Below are positions 56,331 to 64,000 of a stretch of DNA of 64,000 nucleotides, in pieces. Positions within the stretch are counted from its first letter, which is position 1, and each line of letters begins with the position of its first letter. Made by a program: the position numbers and the translations under genes. Under the pieces are notes generated by a model. The model saw nothing but the letters and a program-made list of their open reading frames with translations. It was not told the origin of the DNA and searched no databases. This stretch comes from Sphingomonas folli (GTDB lineage: Bacteria; Pseudomonadota; Alphaproteobacteria; Sphingomonadales; Sphingomonadaceae): positions 62,001-126,000 of the forward strand of contig NZ_JAHXZL010000011.1 in the NCBI RefSeq assembly GCF_019429525.1. Reading direction: 5' to 3'.

Positions 56331-57338
56331 TCACCCCACCAGCGCCAGCCGGCAGATCCGGTCCGAGGCGGTGAGGAACAGGCTGCGCCCGCCCTCGCCC
56401 ACGCAGGCGTTGGCGATGGGCCTGCCGTTGCCGATGATCCCCAGCAGCTCGCCCGCGGGCGACAGCACGTGGATCCCGCCCGGCCCGCTCGCGAACAGGT
56501 GCCCCGCCGCGGCGACGTCCATCCCGTCGGGCGAGCCCGGCCAGCCCCTCGCTTTCTCGGCGCGCATGTCGCGGAACAGGCGCGAGCCGGTCGGCACCCC
56601 GCGCGCGTCGAGCGCATAGGCGAGCACCACCGGCGCGGCGTCGTCGGAGCGAGACAGGTACAGGGTGCGCTCGTCGGGCGAGAGGCCGATGCCGTTGGGG
56701 AAGCGCTGCGTGCCGTCGAGCAGCGTCACCGTCCCGTCGGGGTCGAGCCGGTACAATCCCATCACGTCCAGCTCGCGCAGCGGCGAATCCGGTCCCTCCG
56801 CCAGCCCGTAGGTCGGGTCGGTGAAGTAGATCGCTCCCGAGCGCGCCACCACCACGTCGTTGCAGCTGTTGAAGCGCCGGCCGCGATAGCGGTCGGCCAG
56901 CACGGTGCGCTTCCTGGTCGCGAGATCGACCCGCACGATCGCGCGCGTGCCGCTGTCGGCGACGATCAGCCGGCCCTGGTGGTCGAGCGCGAGCCCGTTC
57001 GCCCCGGCCTCGCGGATCGTCGGCGGGATCGGCGTCTGCAAGCCGGAGGGGTCGAGGAAGGGCCTGGCGCCGTCGCGGCGCGACCAGCGGTGCACCACGT
57101 TGGCGGGCACGTCGGAGAAGAGCAGATAGTCGCCGCGCGCCACCCACACCGGCCCCTCGGTCCAGCGATAGCCGGTGGCGAGCGTCTCGATCGCGGCGCC
57201 CGGCGGGACGATACGGTCGAGCCGCGGGTCGAGCCGTACCACGCCCAGCGGCGCCGGCTCCGCCGCGCGCGCCGCGCCCGCGACGAGCATCCCGCCGCCC
57301 AGCCCCGCCAGCGCGGCGCGCCGGGTGAGCGCGGTCAT
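56331..57338 (-). CDS. SMP-30/gluconolactonase-family lactonase, exported
   Basis: 335 residues from ATG 57338. A signal region (LTRRAALAGLGGGMLVAG, Tat-like Arg pair) precedes a six-bladed propeller. Family blocks are YRWTEGPVWVARGDYLLFSDVP (about 56-77), GANGLALDHQGRLIVADSG, FNSCNDVVVARSGAIYFTDPTYGL, the metal-binding RFPNGIGLSPDERTLY, and SPDGMDV. It opens sugar lactones such as glucono-1,5-lactone. Its ATG overlaps the stop of the upstream oxidoreductase by four bases, so the two are coupled: the oxidoreductase would make a lactone and this enzyme would hydrolyse it. Confidence 0.9.
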   Translation of the reverse strand: MTALTRRAALAGLGGGMLVAGAARAAEPAPLGVVRLDPRLDRIVPPGAAIETLATGYRWTEGPVWVARGDYLLFSDVPANVVHRWSRRDGARPFLDPSGLQTPIPPTIREAGANGLALDHQGRLIVADSGTRAIVRVDLATRKRTVLADRYRGRRFNSCNDVVVARSGAIYFTDPTYGLAEGPDSPLRELDVMGLYRLDPDGTVTLLDGTQRFPNGIGLSPDERTLYLSRSDDAAPVVLAYALDARGVPTGSRLFRDMRAEKARGWPGSPDGMDVAAAGHLFASGPGGIHVLSPAGELLGIIGNGRPIANACVGEGGRSLFLTASDRICRLALVG

Positions 57339-58429
57339 ACCAGCCGCACGCGCTGGCCCTCGCGCGCCGAGCGGTAGATCGCCTCGATCACGCGCAGGTC
57401 TGCCAGCCCTTCCTCGCCGCCGGTCAGCGGCTCCTTGTCGTCGCGGATGCACTCGGCGAGATGGTCGAGCTGCCCGGCGTGCTGCGCCTTGCCCGCGGGC
57501 GGGTCGCGCGGCTCGGTGCGGCCGTCGCGGTGGATCCGCATCTGCTGGCCGTCATAGGAGGTGGCGGGCTCGAGCTCGATCCAGCCCTTGGTGCCGGTGA
57601 CGCGATAGGCGTTGTGGTTCGAATTGTAGCTCGACACGCAGGTCGCCTCGATCCCCGAGGGGAAGCGCAGCAGGAAGGAGATCTTGTCCTCCACCGTGCG
57701 GAAGCGCGCGTCGGAGCGGTCGGTCGACTCGATCGCGCTGACCTCGACCGGGTTCTCGCCGGCGAGATAGCGCGCCGCGTTGAGGCTGTAGATGCCGATG
57801 TCCATCAGCGAGCCGCCGCCCGACAGCGGGCGGTCGAGCCGCCATTGGTTGGGCTGGATGGTGAAGCCGTGCTCCGAGGTGATGATCTGCGTCGGCCCGA
57901 CGAAGCCGCTCTGCGCCAGCTGGATCGCCAGCATGTTGTGCGGCTGGAAGCGCGAGCGATAGCCGATCATCAGCTTGCGCTTGGCAGCACGGCAGGCGTC
58001 GATCATCGTCTGGCATTCCGCCACCGAGACCGCCATCGGCTTCTCGCACATCACGTGCTTGCCCGCCTTGGCGGCGCGCACGACGTACTCGGCGTGCATC
58101 GAGTTGGGCAGGATGACGTAGACCACGTCGACGTCGGGATTGTCGCGGATCGTGTCGAAATTGGCGTAGCTGTAGCGATGCGTCTTGGGAATGTTGTACT
58201 GCGCGCCGAACTTCTCGAGCTTGGCGGGCGTGCCGCTGACCAGCGCGACCAGCCGCGAATGGTCGCACTCGGCGAACTTGGACATGATCAGCTCGGCGTA
58301 GCGGCCCAGCCCGACCACGGCATAGCCGATCTTGCGGTCGCGCGGTGGCGCGGCGCAGGCGCCGCTCGCGGCGACGGCGAGCCCCATCCCGAGCCCGGCG
58401 ATGATGGTGCGACGGTCGGCCTCGCGCAT
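57335..58429 (-). CDS. gfo: Glucose-fructose oxidoreductase-like protein, Tat-exported
   Basis: 364 residues. The N-terminus READRRTIIAGLGMGLAVAA is a Tat-type signal. The NADP-binding block IGYAVVGLGRYAELIMSKF is followed by HSRLVALVSG and YSYANFDTIRDNPDVDVVYVILPNS. The Gfo family motif is HVMCEKPMAVSVAECQTMIDA, then LMIGYRSRFQPHN and GGGSLMDIGIYSLNAARYL. These blocks follow Zymomonas glucose-fructose oxidoreductase closely, in order and wording. That enzyme is periplasmic and makes gluconolactone and sorbitol. Coupling to a gluconolactonase supports this. The exact sugars are not proven. Confidence 0.85.
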   Translation of the reverse strand: MREADRRTIIAGLGMGLAVAASGACAAPPRDRKIGYAVVGLGRYAELIMSKFAECDHSRLVALVSGTPAKLEKFGAQYNIPKTHRYSYANFDTIRDNPDVDVVYVILPNSMHAEYVVRAAKAGKHVMCEKPMAVSVAECQTMIDACRAAKRKLMIGYRSRFQPHNMLAIQLAQSGFVGPTQIITSEHGFTIQPNQWRLDRPLSGGGSLMDIGIYSLNAARYLAGENPVEVSAIESTDRSDARFRTVEDKISFLLRFPSGIEATCVSSYNSNHNAYRVTGTKGWIELEPATSYDGQQMRIHRDGRTEPRDPPAGKAQHAGQLDHLAECIRDDKEPLTGGEEGLADLRVIEAIYRSAREGQRVRLV

Positions 58430-58486
58430 GTCCCTCTCCCTCTGCTGTCGACGCTTTGGGCGCCGCTGCTCAGAGGGGTAACAGCA

Positions 58487-58921
58487 TCATCCGGGGAGCG
58501 CTACCATGTCCGCCGCGGCGGCCCCGCGCGCGTCGTAGCGCGCCTGCGCCGCCGCCACCGCACCCATCCGCGTCTCCGCCCAGTCGATGATCTGGCCTAG
58601 AGCGCCGAGCAATTCGCGCCCGAGCGGCGTGACGCGATAGACCACCTTGATCGGCACGCTGGCCTCGACCTCGCGGGTCACGAGCCCGTCGCGCTCGAGC
58701 GAGCGCAGCGTCTGGCTCAGCATCTTCTGCGACACGCCCGCGACCCGGCGCTTGAGCTCGCTGAAGCGCCGCGGCGAGTCGCCCAGCAGCAGCAGGATCA
58801 GCACGCTCCATTTGTCGCCGACGCGGTCGAGCAGGCGACGGGTCGGGCAGTCGGCGGCGTAGGCGTCGCCGCGCACGGTATCGCCGGGGTGACCAGGTGA
58901 GGCGGAGGTGCCGTCTTGCAT
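58487..58921 (-). CDS. HxlR-family transcriptional regulator
   Basis: 144 residues with the HxlR winged helix. The conserved start CPTRRLLDRVGDKWSVLILLLL (Cys25) is followed by RRFSELKRRVAGVSQKMLSQTLRSLERDGLVTREV and the wing VYRVTPLGREL. HxlR proteins sense reactive aldehydes, quinones or oxidants through the N-terminal cysteine. It is divergent from an NAD(P)-binding gene with a 55-base gap containing an inverted repeat, the classic arrangement in which the regulator controls its neighbour. Confidence 0.93.
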   Translation of the reverse strand: MQDGTSASPGHPGDTVRGDAYAADCPTRRLLDRVGDKWSVLILLLLGDSPRRFSELKRRVAGVSQKMLSQTLRSLERDGLVTREVEASVPIKVVYRVTPLGRELLGALGQIIDWAETRMGAVAAAQARYDARGAAAADMVALPG

Positions 58922-58940
58922 GACGCCGCGCCCTAGCCGA

Positions 58941-58966
58941 GTAGGTCACCGTTGGAAACCACCTAC
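58941..58966. promoter_or_regulatory. Inverted repeat, candidate HxlR operator
   Basis: GTAGGT and ACCTAC form a perfect inverted repeat with a 14-base spacer, within the 55-base divergent region. The downstream arm runs into GGAGGGTGAG, the ribosome-binding site of the reductase gene. Confidence 0.55.
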
Positions 58967-58976
58967 GGAGGGTGAG

Positions 58977-59585
58977 ATGAAGGTAGCGGTGCTGGGCGCG
59001 AGCGGTCGCGCGGGCAAGGAGATCACGCGAGAGCTGGCGCGGCGCGGCCACGCCGTCACCGCGGTGGCGCGCCACCCCGAGGCGATCCCCGCCGGTGACG
59101 GCGTCACCGCGGTGGCGGGCGACGCGCACGACGCGGACGCGCTGGCGGCGCTGATCCGCGGGCACGACGCGGTGATCAGCGCGCTCCACTTCGACGTGAC
59201 CGCCGAGACGCTGCTGGGCGCGGTGCGCGCCGCCGGGGTGCCGCGGCTGCTGGTGACCGGGGGCGCGGCGAGCCTGCGCACCGCCGACGGTGGGAAGCTG
59301 ATCGACTCGCCCGACTTCCCCGCGGCGTGGCGCGACATGGCGATGGGCGGCGTCCGCTTCCTCGACGCGCTGCGCGCGGTGGACGACGTCGACTGGACCT
59401 TCTTCTCGCCCGCCGCGCTGATCGAGGAGGGGCCGCGCACCGGGCAGTTCCGGCTCGGCGGCGACGAGCTGGTGGTCGACGGCGCGGGGCAGAGCCGGAT
59501 CAGCTTCGCCGATTACGCGATCGCGATGGTCGACGAGCTGGAACAGCACCGGCACCCGCGCGCCCGCTTCACCGCGGCCTATTGA
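58977..59585 (+). CDS. NAD(P)-binding, NmrA/SDR-like protein
   Basis: 202 residues. The Rossmann start MKVAVLGASGRAGKEITREL has the G-A-S-G-R-A-G variant of the NmrA-type atypical short-chain dehydrogenases. DAHDADALAALIRGHDAVISAL, RLLVTGGAASLR and DWTFFSPAALIEEG follow. Such proteins act as quinone or flavin reductases or redox sensors. A strong ribosome-binding site (GGAGGGTGAG) precedes the ATG. HxlR control across the shared 55-base region is likely. Confidence 0.88.
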   Translation: MKVAVLGASGRAGKEITRELARRGHAVTAVARHPEAIPAGDGVTAVAGDAHDADALAALIRGHDAVISALHFDVTAETLLGAVRAAGVPRLLVTGGAASLRTADGGKLIDSPDFPAAWRDMAMGGVRFLDALRAVDDVDWTFFSPAALIEEGPRTGQFRLGGDELVVDGAGQSRISFADYAIAMVDELEQHRHPRARFTAAY

Positions 59586-59656
59586 GGCGTGTGACGGCGC
59601 TCGCGGCCTCAGCGCCCCCTCGCGGGGATGCGGCGAGAAAGCGGCAACGGGTTCAA

Positions 59657-59839
59657 GATCCTCCCCGCTCGCGGGGAGGGGGACCAGCCGCAGGCTGGTG
59701 GAGGGGGCTCTCCACGGGCGCTGCGCCCCGTGGGACGCGCCTTCACGTGGGACGCGCCTCCACGCGCGTCGCGCCGCTCGGAGAACCCCTACCACCACTC
59801 GCTTGGCGAGCGATCCCCCTCCCCGCCCCGGGGGAGGAC
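59657..59839. repeat. Family C repeat, copy C4, between convergent genes
   Basis: CCTCCCCGCTCGCGGGGAGG at the left and CCCTCCCCGCCCCGGGGGAGG at the right, with an internal direct repeat of GTGGGACGCGCCT (59730-59760). The right arm ends a few bases before the stop of the acyl-CoA dehydrogenase gene. Confidence 0.8.
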
Positions 59840-59844
59840 CTGTC

Positions 59845-61029
<1,185 letters not shown>

Positions 61030-61036
61030 GCGGTGC

Positions 61037-62908
61037 TCAATCCTCTCCGATGTCGTGCCCGGCGCCGCCGGGGTCTGCGCCCGGCTCTAACGCAGTGCGC
61101 GCCTTTTCGGAACCGCGCGAGGCGGGCAGCGCGATCTCGCAGCGGACGCCGTCGTCGCGCAGCTCGAAGCGCGTGCGCGCGCCGAGCTGATAGGGCAGAG
61201 CGTGCTCGATCAGCTCGCGCCCGTAGCCGCCGCCCGGCGCCGGCGCGTCGACGCCCGTGTCGCGCGCGACGCCGCTCTCGTGCCAGGTGACGTGGAGCAT
61301 CGGCACGCCGCCGTGCTCCGCCACCCGCCAGTCCAGCGCCAGCCGCCCGCCGCGCGGCGACAGCGCGCCATATTTGAGCGCGTTGGTGGCGAGCTCGTGG
61401 AGCGCCAGCGCGAAGGTCTGCACCGTGGTCGAGCGCAGCCGCACCCCGCGCGGGCCTCTCATCGTCACCCGCCCCGAGGCGAGCCAGTCGGTGCCGCCGA
61501 GCGACTCGAGCTCGCTCATCGCCAGCTCGTCGAAGGTGACGCGGTCGCCCTCGCTCAGCCGCGCGAGCAGGCCGTTGACCCGCGCCAGCGCGCTGAGCCG
61601 GTCGTCGAAGCGGCCCGCGAAATCGTCGAGCGAGGTGCTGCTGGCGATCAGCTGGTTGGAGAGGCCGCGCACCACGCCGAGCAGGTTGCGCGTGCGGTGC
61701 TGCAGCTCGGCGACGAGCACCTCGAGCCGGTCCGAGCTCGCCTTGGCCGCGGTCGCGTCCTCGCTGATCCCGCCGATGCGGTGCACGCGCCCGTCGGCGT
61801 CGCGGATCGGGAACGCGGTGTCGCGCACCCAGCGCACCGCGCCGTCCGCGGCGCGGCGGACGCGGAACTCGGCGGTGACGGTGTCGCCGGCGCGAACCCG
61901 GCGCAGCGCGTCGAGCGCGCCGGCGCGGTCGGTGGGCAGGATCAGCCGCGCCACCCGACGCAGGTCGTCGCGGCTCCCGATCTCGGCGAGCGGCAGCCCG
62001 TACAGCCGCTCGAACGCGGGGCTGGCATATTCCACCCGCAGCTCGCGCGCGTCGCGCACCCACAAAGCGTCGGTCGAGGCGGCGCCGAACTGCCGGAACC
62101 GCGCCTCGCTCTGGCGCAGCGCCGCCTCGGCGCGCTTGCGCGCGGTGAGATCGATGGTGACGACCAGCAGCGAGCGCGGCGCCTCGCCCGCGTCGCCCAG
62201 CGGGGTGATGCTGCTGTTGGCCCAGACGACGCTGCCGTCGGCCCGATGGTAGCATTTGTCGAGCGCGGCGGTGCGCCCGCTCGCCAGCGCCTCGCCGACC
62301 GCGGCGTAAGAGGCTGCCAGATAGGCCGGGTCGGTCACGTCGGCGACGCCGAGCCGCAGCAGCTCGGCCTCGTCGCGCCCGAGCAGCCGGCACAGCTCCT
62401 GGTTGACGCGCAGGAAGCGCCCGCCCTGGTCGACCTCGGAGAGGCCGACCGAGGCGACGGAGAAGATCGCGCGCAGCCGCGCGTCGCTCGCGGCGCGCTG
62501 CGCGTCGCGGTGGCGCTCGACGGTGACGTCGCGCAGCACGCCGATCCAGCCCTCGATCGCGCCGGCGGGGTCGCGGATCGGGTCGATCGTCCAGTCGACG
62601 ACGTACGGCGCGCCGTCCTTGCGGTAGTTGATTGTCTCGCCGGCGTAGCCGCGGCCGGCGCGCAGCGCGTCCTTGAGCGCGGCGAGCACCGCCCGGTCGG
62701 TCTCCGGGCCCTGGACGATCCGCGGCGTCGCGCCGAGCAGCTCGTGCTCCGCGTAGCCGGTGAGCGCGCACATCGCCGCGTTGACGAAGCGGATCACCGG
62801 GCCGGGGCGCTCGATCTCGGGCCCGGTGACGACGATCGCATGCCCCGCCACCGCGGCGGCGCGACGGAACATCGGTGCGTCGTGCTCGTCGTGCGGCGGT
62901 CCTTTCAT
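61037..62908 (-). CDS. PAS-PAS-PAS HWE-family histidine kinase with cysteine-less LOV-like domain
   Basis: 623 residues, soluble. The first PAS domain (about 18-135) has the LOV layout: a VNAAMCALTGYAEHELLG start, GATPRIVQGPETDR, NYRKDGAPYVVDWTIDPIRD and a PAC tail. The photoactive Asn-Cys pair of true LOV domains is Thr61-Pro62, so no flavin-cysteinyl adduct can form. A second PAS (about 140-265) and a third (about 268-390) follow. The kinase core has ELQHRTRN (His near 404), ALHELATNALKYGAL and WHESG as the W-x-E. Output partners are not encoded nearby. Confidence 0.9.
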   Translation of the reverse strand: MKGPPHDEHDAPMFRRAAAVAGHAIVVTGPEIERPGPVIRFVNAAMCALTGYAEHELLGATPRIVQGPETDRAVLAALKDALRAGRGYAGETINYRKDGAPYVVDWTIDPIRDPAGAIEGWIGVLRDVTVERHRDAQRAASDARLRAIFSVASVGLSEVDQGGRFLRVNQELCRLLGRDEAELLRLGVADVTDPAYLAASYAAVGEALASGRTAALDKCYHRADGSVVWANSSITPLGDAGEAPRSLLVVTIDLTARKRAEAALRQSEARFRQFGAASTDALWVRDARELRVEYASPAFERLYGLPLAEIGSRDDLRRVARLILPTDRAGALDALRRVRAGDTVTAEFRVRRAADGAVRWVRDTAFPIRDADGRVHRIGGISEDATAAKASSDRLEVLVAELQHRTRNLLGVVRGLSNQLIASSTSLDDFAGRFDDRLSALARVNGLLARLSEGDRVTFDELAMSELESLGGTDWLASGRVTMRGPRGVRLRSTTVQTFALALHELATNALKYGALSPRGGRLALDWRVAEHGGVPMLHVTWHESGVARDTGVDAPAPGGGYGRELIEHALPYQLGARTRFELRDDGVRCEIALPASRGSEKARTALEPGADPGGAGHDIGED

Positions 62909-62967
62909 GCGCCCGGCTTATCGGCCGATCGGCGCCACCGCCAGCCGGTTAGGCATCCGAGCCGCGG

Positions 62968-64000
62968 TCAGAACTTCGCGCCCAGCCGCAGGCCGATCGT
63001 GCGCGGGGTGATCGGCACGACATACGGCCGCTGGTCGCACGCGCCGCACTGCTGGAAGCGGGAGATCTGGCCGCGCTCGTCCCACAGGTTCCGCACGAAC
63101 AGCTCGAGCGTGTAGCTCGACCATTCCGCCCCCGCGGAGAGGTTGCCCGTGGTATAGCCCTCGATCCGCCCCAGCGCCGCGGCCTTGGCGACGCGCAGGT
63201 CCGACGCCGCAGAGCTCTGGTGCGACACCAGCCCCTGGAGATAGGCCTTGGCCGCACCGATCGGCACGGTGTAGCGCGCGGTGCCGCCGATCTTGAAGCG
63301 CGGCGTCACCGGCAGCCGCGTGCCGCTCGGCGCGAGCACGTCGCTGCCGTCGCCCAGGCAGGTGACGGTGTCGCACAGGTCGGTGCGTGTCTTGGCATCG
63401 GTGTAGGCGCCCGAGGCGGTGAGCGAGAGCGGGCCGGCGCTGACGTTGGCGTCCAGCTCGATGCCGCGGATGCGCGCGTCGGGGCCGTTCTGGATCACGG
63501 TGAAACTGTTCTCGCCCAGGAACGAGAATTGGAACTGGTCCCAGTCCTGCTGGTACACCGCGCCGTTGATCCGCAGCCGCCCGTCGAGCCAGGTCGTCTT
63601 CCAGCCGAGCTCATAGTTGGTGAGGAAGTCGGCGGCATAGTCGCCGACGTCGCCGCGCCGGTTGATCCCGCCGGGGCGGAAGCCCTTCGACCAGGTGGCG
63701 TAGAGCAGCAGCAGGTCGGTCGGCTTCCAGGTCGCGTTGAAGCGATAGGTCACGCCCTGGCCGTCGGCGCGCTTGGGCACCACGGTGTTGCCCTTGACCA
63801 CGCCGAGGTTGACGCAGGGGATCGCGCCGACGTCGGGGGTCGTCAGGAAGGCGCCGGTGTCGCCGCCGTTGAGATAGGCGTCGCGCAGCGTGCCCCCGCC
63901 GGCGAGGTAGCAGCTCGCCACGCCGGTGCGCGAGCTGCCCGCGGCGTTGAACGGCGTCGCGGTATAGGGGCGCCCGTCGGCGGGATCGACGCCGGGATTG
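62968..64000 (-). CDS. TonB-dependent receptor, C-terminal part (partial)
   Basis: The gene continues beyond the right edge. The visible C-terminal half has barrel strands with LLLYATWSKGFRPGGINRR, LGWKTTWLDGRLRINGAVYQQDWDQFQ and the ending TIGLRLGAKF with a terminal Phe. This pattern is typical of TonB receptors of the sphingomonad IPR000531 type. Four cysteines around 145-155 from the visible start (DLCDTVTCLG) suggest a loop disulfide. It ends 59 bases before the HWE kinase start on the same strand. The plug, TonB box and signal peptide are not visible. Confidence 0.9.
   Translation of the reverse strand, partial: NPGVDPADGRPYTATPFNAAGSSRTGVASCYLAGGGTLRDAYLNGGDTGAFLTTPDVGAIPCVNLGVVKGNTVVPKRADGQGVTYRFNATWKPTDLLLLYATWSKGFRPGGINRRGDVGDYAADFLTNYELGWKTTWLDGRLRINGAVYQQDWDQFQFSFLGENSFTVIQNGPDARIRGIELDANVSAGPLSLTASGAYTDAKTRTDLCDTVTCLGDGSDVLAPSGTRLPVTPRFKIGGTARYTVPIGAAKAYLQGLVSHQSSAASDLRVAKAAALGRIEGYTTGNLSAGAEWSSYTLELFVRNLWDERGQISRFQQCGACDQRPYVVPITPRTIGLRLGAKF

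Overview
The window is a very GC-rich chromosomal segment of an alphaproteobacterium, most likely Sphingomonas or a close relative. This is inferred from gene content, not from a database match. The main evidence is five TonB-dependent receptors in 64 kb, two HWE-family histidine kinases, an imuA-imuB-dnaE2 mutagenesis cassette behind an alphaproteobacterial-type LexA box, and a Tat-exported glucose-fructose-oxidoreductase-like protein next to a gluconolactonase-like protein, as known from Zymomonas. There are also many dispersed palindromic repeats. I see no rRNA, tRNA, CRISPR array, phage or transposase gene.

Layout. 1-4.5 kb: two sensor kinases (one cut by the window edge), a sorbosone-dehydrogenase-like protein and two near-identical tiny membrane proteins. 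4.8-9.7 kb: a branched-chain 2-oxoacid dehydrogenase operon (bkdA1-bkdA2-bkdB) followed by a PP2C-type phosphatase. 10-18.3 kb: the SOS mutagenesis cassette imuA-imuB / dnaE2, split by a vapBC-type toxin-antitoxin pair on the opposite strand. 18.5-25.3 kb: BLUF photoreceptor, DUF535 protein, an unknown 96-residue protein, trehalase, a fumarylacetoacetate-hydrolase-family protein and a hybrid kinase. 25.6-27.7 kb: a DEAD-box RNA helicase convergent with ruvA. 27.9-32.8 kb: a TonB receptor, an Fe(II)/2-oxoglutarate dioxygenase and a sulfotransferase-like protein. 32.9-35.2 kb: a Mur ligase divergent from an LD-carboxypeptidase (probable murein recycling). 35.5-37.6 kb: groES-groEL under a CIRCE-type operator. 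37.6-46 kb: MATE exporter, TonB receptor, SppA, GNAT and DUF805 proteins. 46.5-51.6 kb: TonB receptor, CstA plus its YbdD-type partner, and a Fis-like protein. 51.8-58.4 kb: two Gfo/Idh/MocA oxidoreductases, a gluconolactonase-like protein and a TonB receptor. 58.5-64 kb: an HxlR regulator divergent from an NAD(P)-binding protein, glutaryl-CoA dehydrogenase, an HWE kinase and the end of another TonB receptor.

The most unusual feature is the repeat load. At least six palindromic repeat families (called A-F here) occupy most intergenic gaps. Copies also lie in frame inside three genes: the bkdB linker (family C), imuB (family B) and dnaE2 (family A). One copy covers the start of the trehalase gene. 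Family C copies otherwise sit almost exactly between the stop codons of convergent genes, which suggests a bidirectional terminator role. The mutagenesis cassette carries the densest set: intragenic repeats in two of its three genes, a tandem repeat in imuB, and a toxin-antitoxin insertion that separates dnaE2 from its usual operon promoter.
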